In this document: piece after piece, positions 1-13,200 of the stretch | Layout of the letters: each line of letters begins with the position of its first letter | How positions within the stretch are numbered: the first letter of the stretch is position 1 | Assembly (NCBI GenBank): GCA_020060775.1 | Contig: JAGUZN010000065.1 | Location: 1 to 40,985 of the forward strand | Source: Armatimonadota bacterium | GTDB taxonomy: Bacteria > Armatimonadota > Hebobacteria > CAIYQO01 | Direction of reading: 5' to 3' | DNA: 40,985 nt | The notes under the pieces: model-generated | The model's database searches: none | The model's input: the letters and a program-made list of their open reading frames with translations, nothing else | Told to the model about the DNA's origin: nothing | Made by a program: the position numbers and the translations under genes

Positions 1-1041
1 CAGCGTCGCCGCCAGCACAAACGCCCGCGGCCGGGCCGCCTCGCCCATCACGGCGATGAACACCGGACCAGGGGCCTCCGGGGGCGCGATCGCCTCTCCG
101 GCCGCCAGCAACAATCGTTCCATGCCCGCGGCAAAACCGATGGCCGGCGTGGGCGATCCGCCCAGTTCGGCCACCAAGCCATCGTAGCGGCCACCTGCGA
201 GCACGGTGTTCTGCGCGCCCAGGTTGCCGTGGATGAACTCAAAGGCTGTGCGCGTGTAGTAATCGAGGCCGCGCACGATATGCGGATTGATCACATACGC
301 CGTGCCCAGCGCCTGCAGCCCCGCCTCCACGCCGCACAGGTGCGCTTTACAGGTGTCGCACAGCACGTCCAGGATCACCGGCACCTCCCGGCTCACCTCG
401 CGGCAGCGCTCCACCTTGCAGTCGAGGATGCGCAGCGGATTGGCGTCATAACGGCGCTCGCAATCCGGGCACAGCTCGGTGCGCGCGCCGGACAGCGCGT
501 TGCGCAGCGCATCGCGGTAGCGTGGTCGGCACTCCGGGCACCCCACGCTGTTCAACTCCAGCGTCGCCCCGTCCAGCCCGATCGAGGCCAGGAAATCGGT
601 GGCAAAGGCCAGCACCTCCGCATCGATCTCCGGCCCGGGTGAGCCGAATGCCTCCACCCCGAGTTGGTGGAACTGCCGCTGGCGGCCCTTCTGCGGGCGC
701 TCATAGCGGAAGATCGGTCCCAGGTAGTAGACCTTGGCCACCCCCGACTGCGGCACCAGATTGTGCTCGATAGCGGCGCGCACCGCCCCCGCCGTGCCCT
801 CCGGGCGCAGCGTCAGCGCATCGCCGCCGCGACTGGTGAAGCTGTACATCTGCTTGGAGACGATGTCCGTCTCCTCGCCCACGCCGCGCGCGAACAGCTC
901 GGTCGCCTCGAAGATCGGCGTGCGCAATTCACCGTAGCCATACAGCGCGCACTGCCGGCGGAAGCGTTCCTCCAGCCACTGCCAGCGCGCAACATCGGAC
1001 GGCAGAATATCCTGTGTGCCTCGGGGTGCGGTAAACGGCAT
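1..1041 (-). CDS. hisS: Histidyl-tRNA synthetase (C-terminal part lies beyond the left window edge)
   Basis: Minus-strand translation from ATG at 1041: MPFTAPRGTQDILPSDVARWQWLEERFRRQCALYGYGELRTPIFEATELF...LTLRPEGTAGAVRAAIEHN...GPIFRYERPQKGRQRQFHQLGVEAFG...LVRGLDYYTRTAFEF...LAGGRYDGL. Class II aaRS and HisRS motifs. Frame is open to the window edge. Confidence 0.95.
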   Translation of the reverse strand, partial: MPFTAPRGTQDILPSDVARWQWLEERFRRQCALYGYGELRTPIFEATELFARGVGEETDIVSKQMYSFTSRGGDALTLRPEGTAGAVRAAIEHNLVPQSGVAKVYYLGPIFRYERPQKGRQRQFHQLGVEAFGSPGPEIDAEVLAFATDFLASIGLDGATLELNSVGCPECRPRYRDALRNALSGARTELCPDCERRYDANPLRILDCKVERCREVSREVPVILDVLCDTCKAHLCGVEAGLQALGTAYVINPHIVRGLDYYTRTAFEFIHGNLGAQNTVLAGGRYDGLVAELGGSPTPAIGFAAGMERLLLAAGEAIAPPEAPGPVFIAVMGEAARPRAFVLAATL

Positions 1042-1048
1042 AATACAC

Positions 1049-1069
1049 AAAAACCGGCGCAGCGCCGGT
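1049..1069 (-). promoter_or_regulatory. Hairpin plus U-tract in the hisS leader, directly upstream of the start codon
   Basis: Minus strand reads ACCGGCGC-T-GCGCCGGT followed by TTTT, then GTGTATT-ATG. An AGGAG lies immediately 5' of the hairpin. Confidence 0.5.
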
Positions 1070-1140
1070 CTCCTCATCACAGCGCGTGGCGGAAACCGTC
1101 TCGCGCACGAATCACCCAACCGTAACAAAGGGTGCACTCT

Positions 1141-1146
1141 ATTATA
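1141..1146 (-). promoter_or_regulatory. Possible -10 element (TATAAT) of a hisS promoter
   Basis: Perfect TATAAT on the minus strand, ~100 nt upstream of the hisS ATG. No convincing -35 box. Confidence 0.35.
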
Positions 1147-1187
1147 GCTATTTCCGCCGCTTGCGCCTACACCCCGCACCAAACTGC

Positions 1188-1213
1188 GCGGGCGGGGCTT
1201 GCGCCCCGCCCGC
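1188..1213 (-). terminator. GC-rich perfect hairpin downstream of the giant surface-protein gene
   Basis: 11-bp perfect stem GCGGGCGGGGC / GCCCCGCCCGC with a 4-nt loop, 34 nt after the stop at 1247. No good U-tract follows on either strand. Confidence 0.45.
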
Positions 1214-1246
1214 TGATCCATTGGGATAACTCCCTTATTCACTGTC

Positions 1247-4200
1247 CTACGGCGCTGCGTTGATCACGAGATTTGCGCTCTGCGCTAACTGCTCCCCAGT
1301 ATCGATGACATCATTTTGAATGACATCGTAGAAGCACATCACTCTCACAGTTCGCGGATCGGCAACGCCCGGAATAGTAGCGGATGCAATACCACTGGTA
1401 TTGGTATCGGCTGCTGTAATCGTAATGATCTCGCCAGTCGTCACATCTCTGACCGCGAATTTCACCGTAAATCCGGCATACGCCGCAGTTCCCGCATTTG
1501 TCGTGACCGAAGCGCTGACATTGAACGCCGTATTCACCTCCAGTGAGCCCGGCACACCAGCCAGGACGGCGCTGGCAGGCCGTACAGCCCACACAGTGTA
1601 CGACTCGGCCTTATTCGGATGGACCCCGCTAGGATCGGAGACCGTGACTTGCACAGTATACTGCCCTGGTAAATCAGGGGTGAATGTGTAGGTAGCTTCA
1701 CCGTTCTCAAATATCCGACCGGTAAGTGTGTTGCGCGGACCGATGATGGTATACGCAACCACGTACCCATTCGGATAATCGTTGCCGAATGCATCCTCCA
1801 TACGAACGACAAATTCGGCATTGCGGTAAAGGGTGCTACTATACACCTCACCAGTTCCAACAATGCGTCCAGTAGATCCAGGCCCATAGCCGATGTTGTT
1901 GATTCTCATATTCGAGACTGTTCCAACATCAGCCGGATTCGGTCCATAGTGGATGAGCTCATCGTTCGCAACACCGTTACTCGCCGTATCCCACAGCACA
2001 CCATCGGAGCCACCGCCAGGGAAACGGTTGCTGATTTGGATAGTCGCCAACCCGACGCGATTGACGCCGCGAGACAGGAAGCGCAACTGGCCGTTCTGGT
2101 CGATCGGCACCGTGATGAACGCACCAGGATAGAAGCCCGTCGTCGAAGTGCTGACCTTGGTCGGGTCGTCTTCCAACAGCAACTTGCCCAGCTTGGTGCG
2201 CACATCGACCTGCACCCCCTGCACGACGCGCTTGGCATCGGCGTCAAGGGCGGTGATCACCGTGCGCCCGGCTTCCGTGCCATCGCAATTGACCCTGCGA
2301 TCAGCCGGGAGGAACTCGCCGCCTTCCACGCGGAAGTCGCGGGCGTAGGTCTTCACCGTCACCTTGGTGCTTCCAGCGAGATCCGTCAGATCAACGGGTT
2401 GTCGTTCCGCCGCCGCGGTGATCGTGTACTCACCGGAGTGGGCACTGGTAAAGGTGGCCGTCGCCGTACCATTAGCCGTCTTAGCCACCCCGCCCGTGAG
2501 CAGGCGGAAAATCCCGTCGCCGGCTGCATGCTTCCAGGCCAGCGGGTTCTCCTTATCTCCAGCCTGCAAGAGCGTATAGCTCTGGCTGAAGGTGACTTCC
2601 CATCCATCGAGCACCGGCTGATAACTCTTATCCAGCACGGTGGCCGTGAGCGTGACATCTGCGTCCTGCATGATATTGGCATTCGCTGGGTTGGTCGTCA
2701 CCGTGATGATCTCCGGCTTGCCGATGACTTTCAGCAGACTCGTACTCAGTGGTTCAGTGTAGTACCCGGTTCCGGTCTCGGTGTTCTCACATGTGAAGGT
2801 CGGTTGACCGAGTTCCGTGTCTAGTCCGCTCCCCTGATACTCAAGGTAAATTTTGCCGTCTGCATCAAGATTGTCGGTGACGGATTTCGCGAACGGATCA
2901 GCCGTCCCCTGAATACGGATTTGACCTTTATCCGTAGTGACCTTAACTTCCGCTCCCGAGCTGCCCTCTGAGCCACCGACGGTGGTAAGGCCGCGGATGA
3001 TAACCGTCTCGGTCAGCGGCAGACCGGAGATGATCTGATTGGCCGGATCCGGATCGTAGTAGACCTTCCCGACGGAGCTGGAATTGAAGAACACAAAATC
3101 TGCCACACGCTTGGCGGCGGAAATCGGGATCGTCAACGCGCCCGCCGGCACTTTCTCCAACACATCGGTGGTATCGGCTGTATCGTACAGCGTTAACGTG
3201 ATCGTGCCACCGAGTGGTTGGACATCCGGTGCCGTTACGGTGATGTTGATGAGGCCATCCACACCGGTCGTTACCGTCGTCGACACCCCACCAGGAGCAG
3301 GCGTTCCGGTTGCACGCACCTTGCCACCGTCCGAAACGCGGACTTCAATTTGTCGTCCCACCCCGAGTGGATCACCGCTCGCATTGAGCATTTGCAGTGT
3401 CAGGTCACCTTCCGTACTGCGCGCCAGTCCATTGGTAATCAGTGTCGTTGGTGATGTGCTGTCCACACTGTACTGCTCGGCAGGATCGGTTATGCCCGGC
3501 CACGGCTTCGGTGCGATGTCGAACTGCGCTATCGTGGTCTTGATGACCGTCCCCGCCTGCTCCTCACCCGAGACTCTCGCCGTGATGACGATCTTCGGGT
3601 TAACGCTGGCCAGCTTGGCCTCCGCATCTTCGGCGGTGATGCTATAGGTCAACAGGCACTTGCCGGTAATTGGATCGAGTTCCTGGATACCGAGCAGTTC
3701 GCCGGCATCCGCCTCTACCTCCAGCGTGTACCATTCCGGATAATACTTGAGCGTGCCACCGGAAATCGTTAACGCAACTTCACAATCGGTTGCCGTTCCG
3801 GGTACGATCGGGTCGGGATCCATCGTGACCGTCAGATCTGCAGCACCGGCGACATCGCCCGGCCCGTACAGCGTCACGATATCCGGGAAATCACCGACAA
3901 ATGTCGCGCCGGAGTATGCTGTGTTGAACGACGCCACCCGTACGCCCGCCGTCCCGGTGTGTCCGGGATGATCCTGGCCGCGCATGTAAATCTCCGCGAT
4001 GCCGTCGGCCGCGAAGGAGGTATTCTGGATCGGCCCGGGCGATCCCTGATTGAACGGATCGATCAGGATCGCCAGTGCCGGATCATCCTGCAGAATGGTG
4101 AACTGCACCGGTGTGCCGGGCAGCACCAATTCGCCGTTCGCATCGCGCCCGACGACTTTGATCTTGGCGGTTTCCGTGCCGTCCTGCGCGATGCGGGTCG

Positions 4201-7200
4201 GCGCGACGGAATCCAGCGTGTACGTTCGCGCATAAGTGCGAATCGTCACTGTCGTCGGGTCGGATACGCCGGCGATCGTCGTGCCGTCATAGCTCAATGC
4301 TTGGCCTGTGACGGTAAACGCTCCGGACCAGTTGCTGGCGAGGTCGGCACGGGCAATCGCCTTGCCGCCCTCATTGACGATCTGACTGTTCATCACGCGC
4401 AGGATGGCATCGGAGCCTGCGGGCAGACTGAAGTCCACCGCGAAGCCTTCCAACACCGGCGCGCCGGCGGCATCCTGCACCTCGGCCTCGATCGTCACCG
4501 GATCGTCCTGCATCACCCGCAGGTCATCTGTCAGCGTCGGCATCGACAGCGACTTCGCCATGGTGATGATGCGGAACGGCGGTCCGACCAGCCGAATCGG
4601 GGTAGGCATGTCGTCGTTGATGGACCTCGAATAGCTGCCGGAGCGCGCGCGAATATTCGGCTTGCCGATCTTCACGCCGTCGCCCTCGAAGCGCACGGTC
4701 ACTTCACCCGATTCATTTAACGTAGCCAGCGCTTCCTTGCCATCCGTGCCGGCCACCAGCTTCACGCTCTGCGTCTCGATGAAGCGCCCCATGTCGGTGG
4801 ACAGTGCCACCTCGGCATTGGGCTGCACCGCGCCGCCGCGTGTTCCCCTCACCACAAAGCTCGTCTGCTTCGGCAGATTGCCCGTGGTCGATGGATCGAA
4901 GTAAATCCGTGCCTGCTCGATACTCGTCATTCTCAGCGTATCGGCGACTGGAATGACCTCCAGGCGATATGGAACCGTGCTGCTGACATCGCCCGCCTTC
5001 GGGAAGATATCATGCAAGCCGGTCAGGTTGCCGGTTACCTGCCAGCGGCCCTTGCCTTCGTCGTTATTCGTCACCCCAACCACGGTTGTTGTAGTCAACC
5101 CCGTGGTGATGCTCATCGGCGTGCCGTTGAGCACCGGGCTGTCATTGCTGTCTTTCGCCACCACGTCGAGCGTGACGATGCCGCCCTGATAGACATCGGG
5201 GGTGCCATTGCCGTTCGTATCGGTGGCCGACGAGGTGACCGTGAACTTGGTCGGGTCAGCCGGACCGACGAAGGTCACATCAATGCCGACCGACGTTGCG
5301 GCGGTGCCTGAGGTGGCCGTCACCGTGCCGGTGCCCGGGGTCGTGCTGGCTGTGCCGTTCAATGTCACTGTCACAGTTCCGGAGGCTCCGAGTTGCGTCT
5401 CAATAGAGGCCCCCTTGTTGTTCAACACGCCACGCGTGGTCGCCACGCGCACCGGCAGCCCCTGCAGGTCCGCGGCCGTCGCCGGCGCACCATCCGAACG
5501 GATGGCAGTGGCCGTGATGGCCAATTGCGTGTTATTGGTGCCGGACGGGCCGAAGATGCCGTCAGTGCTGATGCGCTCCGGCGCGCCATCGACCAGCGAG
5601 ATAACCAGCGAGTCGGCGCCGTCTGCCGTGATCTTCGGCAGATCGACTGACACCATTCCCGGATCGCCGTCGAGAATCGAGGCGTTGATCTTCAACTCTT
5701 CGATCATCTTACAGGTGAAGGTCGCCGTCGCAATGCCATCCACCGTCTTCGGCATCGTATTGCTGAACGTGTATTTATCGGGCGAGATAATCCCGCCGGC
5801 CCACGGCGTTACTTGCAGGCGCACCGCCGTGTTATCCATGACCGGCTGGTTGGCGCTGTCGCGCGCCACCGCGGTTATGGTAATCGCATCGCGCCCATTT
5901 GCCAGCAGCCGGGTGGCGCTTGGCATGGCCAGCAACGTTTTGGCCTTACCCACCAGGAACGCCTTGGATGTCGCCGTGAGCACGCCGAGTTTGGCATCAA
6001 TGATGACCTTACCCGGCTGCATGCCCGGTGCGCCGTTCACATAGAAGGTGCCCACGCCCGCGCTGTTCAGCGGCACATCAAGCCAGTTGCCCGACATGGC
6101 GAATGTGAGATCGGCCAACGCGACGATGCCGCGCTCGATCTTCACCTGGGCCGTGATATTACCGGCCGGCTGACCGTTCACGTCGAATGCGCGGACGGTG
6201 TAGATCAGCGGGTTCAGCGAACCCTCCGCCGCCACGCGCGCCTCTTCTTCCGTACCCGTGGCCGGGCCGACGTCTAACGAGGCTGGCAACGAGGCGACGA
6301 CCTCGGCCACCAGCGTGTCAGTGTCTGATCCGGCAGTGGCCGTCACCGTGTACGCGCCGAGGACCGTCGGTGTCACTGTGCGTGTCGCCTGGCCATAGGA
6401 AGTATTGAACGTCACCGGAGCGCTGAATGAGCCGTTGGAGGACTCGGTTTGCAGCACCACCTCACCGTCGGCGCGATTGCCGCCCACGTCGTAAGTGCGA
6501 ATGGTCAGGCTTACCGACTTATCGATCGGGAAGAGCAGCGACGCCGGCTCGATGATATCCACGGTTGTGATGGGACCGTAGAAGTTCACGCTACCGTTCG
6601 CGGTCTGCCCGGTCGATGTCGCGGTGAGCGTGACACTGCCGAGATCGGCAGCCGTCGGATTTTCCTCGCCAAATAGATTTGCCGAGAAGACGCCGCCCTG
6701 GAAGGTGCCGGAGATCGTTTGCAGGCCATTCGAGAAATGGCCCTTATTGGTCGTCAACGTGACGGGCGTACCCGGATCAACCGCGTCGGTCGTCCCCGGC
6801 TTATACCCATTAAGCGTCACGCGAATATATTCGGTGCCGTCGCTGATGATACGCTGCGACGGATCGTAGCTAAAGACGAGCACGCCGGTGCCGGTGAAGG
6901 TGTACGCCTTCGACGAGTACGCATTGCCGTAGGACACGCGCACGGATGCCGCGCCGGCTTCCTGGCCGCTCATGATGAAGTTGATGCCGCCGCTGATGGT
7001 CGGGACTTTGTTCTGCCCCTGCATCCCATCAACGAGCGCCTGCACCCCGGAAACCACCGCGTCGATCTGGTAGCCGTCGTAGACGGGAATATCGTTCACG
7101 TCGGTCACCGTCGCGCCCACCGACACCTGCGAACCCACCGAGGCGGATTCAGCCGGTGAAATCGACAACTCGGAAATCTTCGCCGGTGGGCCGACAAAGG

Positions 7201-10200
7201 TGAGAGCCGTATTATCGGCAGTGGCACTGCCCGAGTAGGCGGTCACCGTGACGTTGCCCGCCTGCGTGAAGTTCCGCCGTCCGCGGATTTTTACGGTGTA
7301 GGAACCGTTCGAGTTCGTCACGCCGGTGACCGACGTGCCTACTTCGTTGCCATCGACGACGAACATGCCGCCGAGGTTATTGGCTACCGTCACCGAAGTC
7401 CCGGCAGGCACCGGCATGCCGGCATCATCCAGACACTGCACGGTGACGAAGCCTTCCGTGTAAACGCCGCTATTGGTGATATCGGCATCGGTCGGCAATC
7501 GAGACGGCCCTACCGAAACCTTGATCTCCTTGGCCGGTTTGCTGTAGCCGATCTGCGCGCTCTTGACCATGCCTGCCGCGGTCGCCGTTACACTGAACTG
7601 CGGAATGACTGACGTGAACTTGGTTGGGTCCTCCGCCTTCACTTTCACCGAGGCCAGCCCGTAATCGCCGACTTTCACCTTGCCATCCGCCGGGTCCATG
7701 ACGAAATTCGAATTGCTTACCGCAAACTGCACCGTCATGGAATCCTTGATGATGGCGCGGCCGTCCGCGTCGAGGAGTTGTACGGTGACGACCGTGGTCT
7801 CATCGCCGCGGATGGCGGACGGGTTGGCCATGATCGTGCTCATCGTACTGCTCGGCAGGCCGACGATCGTCAACCCCGTGTTCATGGCGTCGCTGCCATT
7901 AAGCCCGGACTTCCAATCGACCGTGAATGGACCGCGAGCACTGGTGGAGGCTTTGAATCGCATGCGGATCTGGCTGTTGGCATCCAGCATGATATAGGAT
8001 GGCTGCTCAACGAACACGCCCTGTCCGCCAGGATTGATCCAGACGCCGACGTTATCACTGGCGGGAATGCGCTTGCCATAGATGTCCAGCGCGGTGACGA
8101 CGACATCTGCTTCGTCATATCCGGAACCCGCGTCACACCCGGCCTGCACGCTATAGGTTACATTGCCGCCGCGCGAGAAGTCGAACTTCACATATGTCGC
8201 ACCGCCAATCACGCGGATGACTTGCTCCATGCCCGCCGTCCCGCTGGTCGAACCGGCATAGATTTTTTCCGTCGTCTGCGAGGCACAGCGGTAGTACGTC
8301 ACCGCCTGCGCCACCGTGCGACCGTTCCACGGGATATGCGTGACATCCACCGTGCGCGGATTCTGGCTCTGCAACATCGTATCCGCCGTCGTTGCCGCGA
8401 ATCGGCCGCTGCCTGTTGAGAACGTAACGGCCTCTTCATCGGTGACCGGATTGCCATACGCGTCCTTGATGTCAAACGCCACCACGCGCATCTGATCCGG
8501 TCCCAGCGTCCAGGGCTGACCGGACGGCTGCTGGAAGGTGTAGATCTGCGTGTTGCTTGTGCCCTCCACAACCGGCTGGAGTTGCAGGTCCATCGTCGCC
8601 GGAGCAGCCGCCTTAATCGTTAATGGAGGATATGTAAAGCTCCAGTTCGGCTCGGCTAACTGATTCGGCATCTCGACTTGCACGGTGAGCGTACGCTGCG
8701 GTGCGCCATGCAGGTCGGTGATGGTGATCGTTTCGGAAAAGCCTCCGGTCAATGTGACGTTGTTGATAGGCGGCGCTGCCTGCGATCCATCCTCAAATGT
8801 AAACGTCATTGAATAGGGTATGTGGCCCGCGATGGGGTTATTCAGGTCATCGTACAGCAAGCCCGATATCGAAATGGGGCTGCCTGCACGCGCCTCAGTA
8901 TTCGGTGTGAGTCTTAACAGCGAATTATTTGTCTCTGGATATCCACACATGATGATGCGGTCATCCAGATGGAACATGCCGAACGCCGGTGTGCGGAACT
9001 TACTCGTGAAGACCACGCGACCATCAGGACGCGTGACGCGAACGAGGATCTCAGCCCCCAGTGCCGGCGTATTCCGATCGGCGCTTAGCAGCCGGGCGCG
9101 GCAGGACCCGCCCACGGTATTCTTTTCCGGTTCAATGGTCCCGTAAGGAATGCCTGTATTGGCTGCCGGAATCATCACCTGATTACCATTCGGATCAATG
9201 GATTGCACCAGGCTATAAGAGTTAGGCTCAACCGCCTCAAAGTAGACCGTGGTACCATCGGGCACCGGGTTGCCGTACTCGTCGGTGACCCGTGCGTACA
9301 TGTACGTTTGCCAATCGGCCAACGCCTCGCGACCGTTCGTGCGCAACAGTACGCTCGGACCATCAAGTGACAACTCGATGGTGTGCGGCATGCCGCCGCG
9401 CACCGTGATCTGCACTGCACCGGTCACGCCCTTCGCCGTCGCCGAAATCGTCACCACTTGCGGGCGGTCGGGCGCGGTAAAGACGAGTCCGCGCACATAG
9501 CCGTCGTCATCCGTCTGTGCGGACATCTGTGAAAGGTTGCCGGCGGTAGTGGAAATGGTAACCGGCGTATCCGCCACGGCCAACCCGTTATCTGTGACAA
9601 ACACGTCAATCGTCGTCTGGCGGTCAGCGAGCGTATCCGTCAACAACAATGTGGTCTTGGCTGCGGTCACCATCACTTTGGTAACATTGGACTTCGGCAG
9701 CATACTGATGAAAATCGAATTCGGCGATGCTGGGCCGGATGTCGCGGTGATTTTTAGCTGAATCACTTCCGTTGCCGGCGTGCCCATGAGCACGACGATG
9801 GCCTTGCCGCCTACCGTGGTCGCGGTGATCTGTCGTGTCTCGCTGCCCTGGAAGACGCCGCCGTTTTCCACGGTGAAGTCCACCGCCGTGCCATCCGGCA
9901 CTGGCTTGCCGAAGCTGTCAGATACTTCTGCCGTAATGATCGCCTGAGAATCGCGCGAGGCCACGATCGAGGTCACATTGGACGAAAGCAGAATCGTCGA
10001 CGCCGTCGGCGCCACCATCGTGACCTGCACCTCGTTGCTGCTCAGGTTGGCATCCGGAATCAGCGCCTTCACTGTGGCTACCGCCGCCGTGGTGCCTGAG
10101 CGCAACTTGAATGAGGCCTTCCCGTCGCTGCCGGTAACTGACAACAGCGGATTCACGCTCCCCAATGTGGTGTTCACCATGACGACCGCATCGCGTACCG

Positions 10201-13200
10201 GGTTGCCGTTCTGGTCTTTGGCCGTCACCGTGCCATTCGCTTCTGAAGTGCCATCGGCCGACAGCACTGTTGGATTCACCGCGAGGACTAACTGGGTTGG
10301 CGGTCCAGAAACAATGGTCAACGATGCCTGTGCAGTCAATGTGCCGCTAACGGCAACCAGCGTGATACTTCCGGCTGTCGGTGACGAGGAGAAGCGCACA
10401 ATGGCTTTGCCATTGGCATCCGTCGTTGCCGAGGTGCCCGCTGTGAACCGCACAAGACTATCCGTGCAGGCAAAGGTCACTTTTCGTCCGGGAATCGGTA
10501 CATTATTGTTATCGGTGACCAGCGCGACAAGGCGCGCCTCATCGAGCTTGTTGGGATCAAGGCCGTTATACGATCCATCCACGGCCACCAACTCGGTGAC
10601 GGGCTGGTCGGTATCGTCGACAATCGACAGCGTAACCTTCTCCGCCACCGGCGGCACGACGATGATTGTGCACGCATTGCCCGGCGCCTCCAGGCGTTGG
10701 GCCTGTGGCAACCCTACGGTGATGGACACCTCGGTCTCATTGCCAACGGTTGCCGGCGGTTTCCAGTACACGGGGGCGCGACCATCCTGCTGCATGGTCA
10801 ATGTGACCTGCGAGGAAAAAGCACCGGTCTCGGTCGTGGAAAGACCACCCAGCGTGCAATCAACCACCACTTCGGCGCCCGGCACAGGCAGACCATCGGC
10901 GTCAAGCGCCGTGATGGTGAGCACCTGCGGGTCGGCGCCGGCCGTCACGCGGAGGTCGGTCGGGGTGATGGTCGCATCCGTCGGATAGGGATACGGCGTC
11001 AACTGCAGCACCGTGTAGTTGCCGGGGGATTCTTTCACCCCATTATCTGCAACAATCGCATAGCTGATGAGCGTCCGATACGGCGAGCGAGACTGTGCGA
11101 ACACATCCTGGAACAGGTCATCGTATGTATACGATGTCACGCCATCCGACCACGTGGTGTCACCGATATGGGTGAACTTGGTCATCAGCGTCGCCGGCGA
11201 CACTGTCGTGGTGCCTGCGGTCAGGTTCTCACACCGGTAGACTTCAAACTTGCCGCCCGGGCGCATATTCCCATTCGTCGAGAACTCCCACTTCAGGCTG
11301 GCTTTGCCCACTGGATTGCCGTTCGTCTGGAGCGCTGTGACTTCCACCGGAGAGAAATTGACAGTGATATCCTGCGTCACCGCCGCCGCGCCTGTGAACG
11401 CCTCGCCGCCGATATAGGCTACGCAAGTGACGGAATATGTGTAGGTCTTATTATCCTCAACGGTATTATCATCAAAGTAGGTATCCTGAGTATCGCCCAG
11501 CGTAATGGTGGCCCGCTCACCGGCACTTCCGGTCGCCCGGAAGGTTGAGGGCGTTGGGCGGCTGCCGCGCGTGGCACGCGGACCACGATTCGACCGCACG
11601 CCTTTCGGGCCGATCGGACTGGCAGGCGTGCGCGTCACGCGCGATTTCGTTTGCTCCGTGCGACTGATGACGTACTTCTTGACGTTAATGTCCGGCGAAC
11701 GCTCCCAGATCAACCGGAGCGAGACTTTTCCCAACGCGCCGGTACGGGGCACTTCCTGCACTTGCAGTCCGGCTGGCGCAGCCGGCACATAATTTGTGGG
11801 ACTGAGCAACACCGTGACAACCGAACTCGCTGATGAGGGGTGAATGTAGCTGCCGACGCGTGACACCGGGACAACGCGATACTGGTACTCTTTGCTCAAC
11901 TGCGGGACCGTGCGCTGCGTGCTGGTGAGATTTGGCAGAACAAGCGAACCATCCGCTTTCCATGCCGTCGGACTTAAATCGCTGGCGAGTTTATACTCGA
12001 CGCGGTATCCCTCCAGATAATCAGGCACACTGTAGAGATCCCACTGCAGCGTGATATTGCTGCTCGTTCCCACGCGCGACCAGCGCAGGTTGCGCACCGG
12101 TGCTGGCACGGCCGGGCCGACTGTCTCGATACTCGGATTCAACGCGCTGACAATCCGTAAGCGCTGGCGTGACCCGTCAGAATTATTGACGTAAATGATA
12201 TACGAATACAGAAAGCCTGCTCGCGGCATGTTCGTGGGGTTGTTATCCCGAATGCTTACTGTTGCGCGTTTACTGGGCGCCGGGTCCTGGACAATGGTGA
12301 CCCGTTGCTGGGGAGTGGGGGTGAACGTGCCGATCAGTTCGCCGTCACCCGCCGCCCGTGAAAGGGCGCTCAGTGTGGAGGATTGAGCCTGACCGGCGTA
12401 ACTGCGATAGAGCTGGAACGTATTCACTTTAGTGATGTCATCCACCACGAACTGCACGGTGACATCCTGTGCACTGGCAAAGGCGACTCCATCCGCGCCA
12501 GCCACCACCGGTGGAGGAGCGGCCTGGCTATCGCCACCACCACCGCCAGCAATGCCGGCGAGAATGGCGGCGCCCACCAGTAACCAGATCCAGGATGTCC
12601 CGCTCCCGGCTTTGGATTGTGTCGGTTTAGGCTTGGCCGCAGGATCGATCGTTGTACTGCCGGCAACGGGCTTGGGGGCGGGGGCGCCGGTGAGTGAAGA
12701 AACGATGTTCCCGGCGAGGTTAGTGATGGCTTCGTTCTCCAACGGGCCTTGCAGGGTTGCGCGCGCATTCGGCAACATGCGGCTCTTGCCATAACTAACA
12801 AACGGTTTACCGGTGGAATAGCCACCTTCTACCGTCACTTTGGTCGCCGAGAGGCGGATGAGCACCTGTCGCGGATCAGGGTCCGTCGTGAATTCATACT
12901 GGTCGATCGCACCAAAGATCACCGCATCGACACCTAGCAATGCGACGATATCCCCGGCGGCGGCAATACGATCCGAATCCTTCGCGGTCGGATCAATCGC
13001 CTTCGCATAACCGTTCTCGAGCCGCTCGCGCTCAGCGGGTTCCAATTGCTCGCGCGCGCGAGTGAGCATCGGCGAGTTCGCCCGTAACTCATTCACTTCG
13101 ACGCCCGGCTGCTTTACCAGGGAAATTTGAACTTCCCGTATAATCCGCGTGCTTAGATCAGCTGGCGCTCCTTCCGCAGATGACGCGAGCGGGAGGACGA

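Noticed and set aside
1949-2824. Long plus-strand ORF (291 aa) opposite the giant gene, and similar plus-strand ORFs at 9978..10988, 26593..27579, 29791..30969 and 31906..33015
   Set aside because: All lie antisense to well-supported minus-strand genes in GC-rich DNA. Their translations are His/Arg-rich shadow sequences with no recognisable domains.
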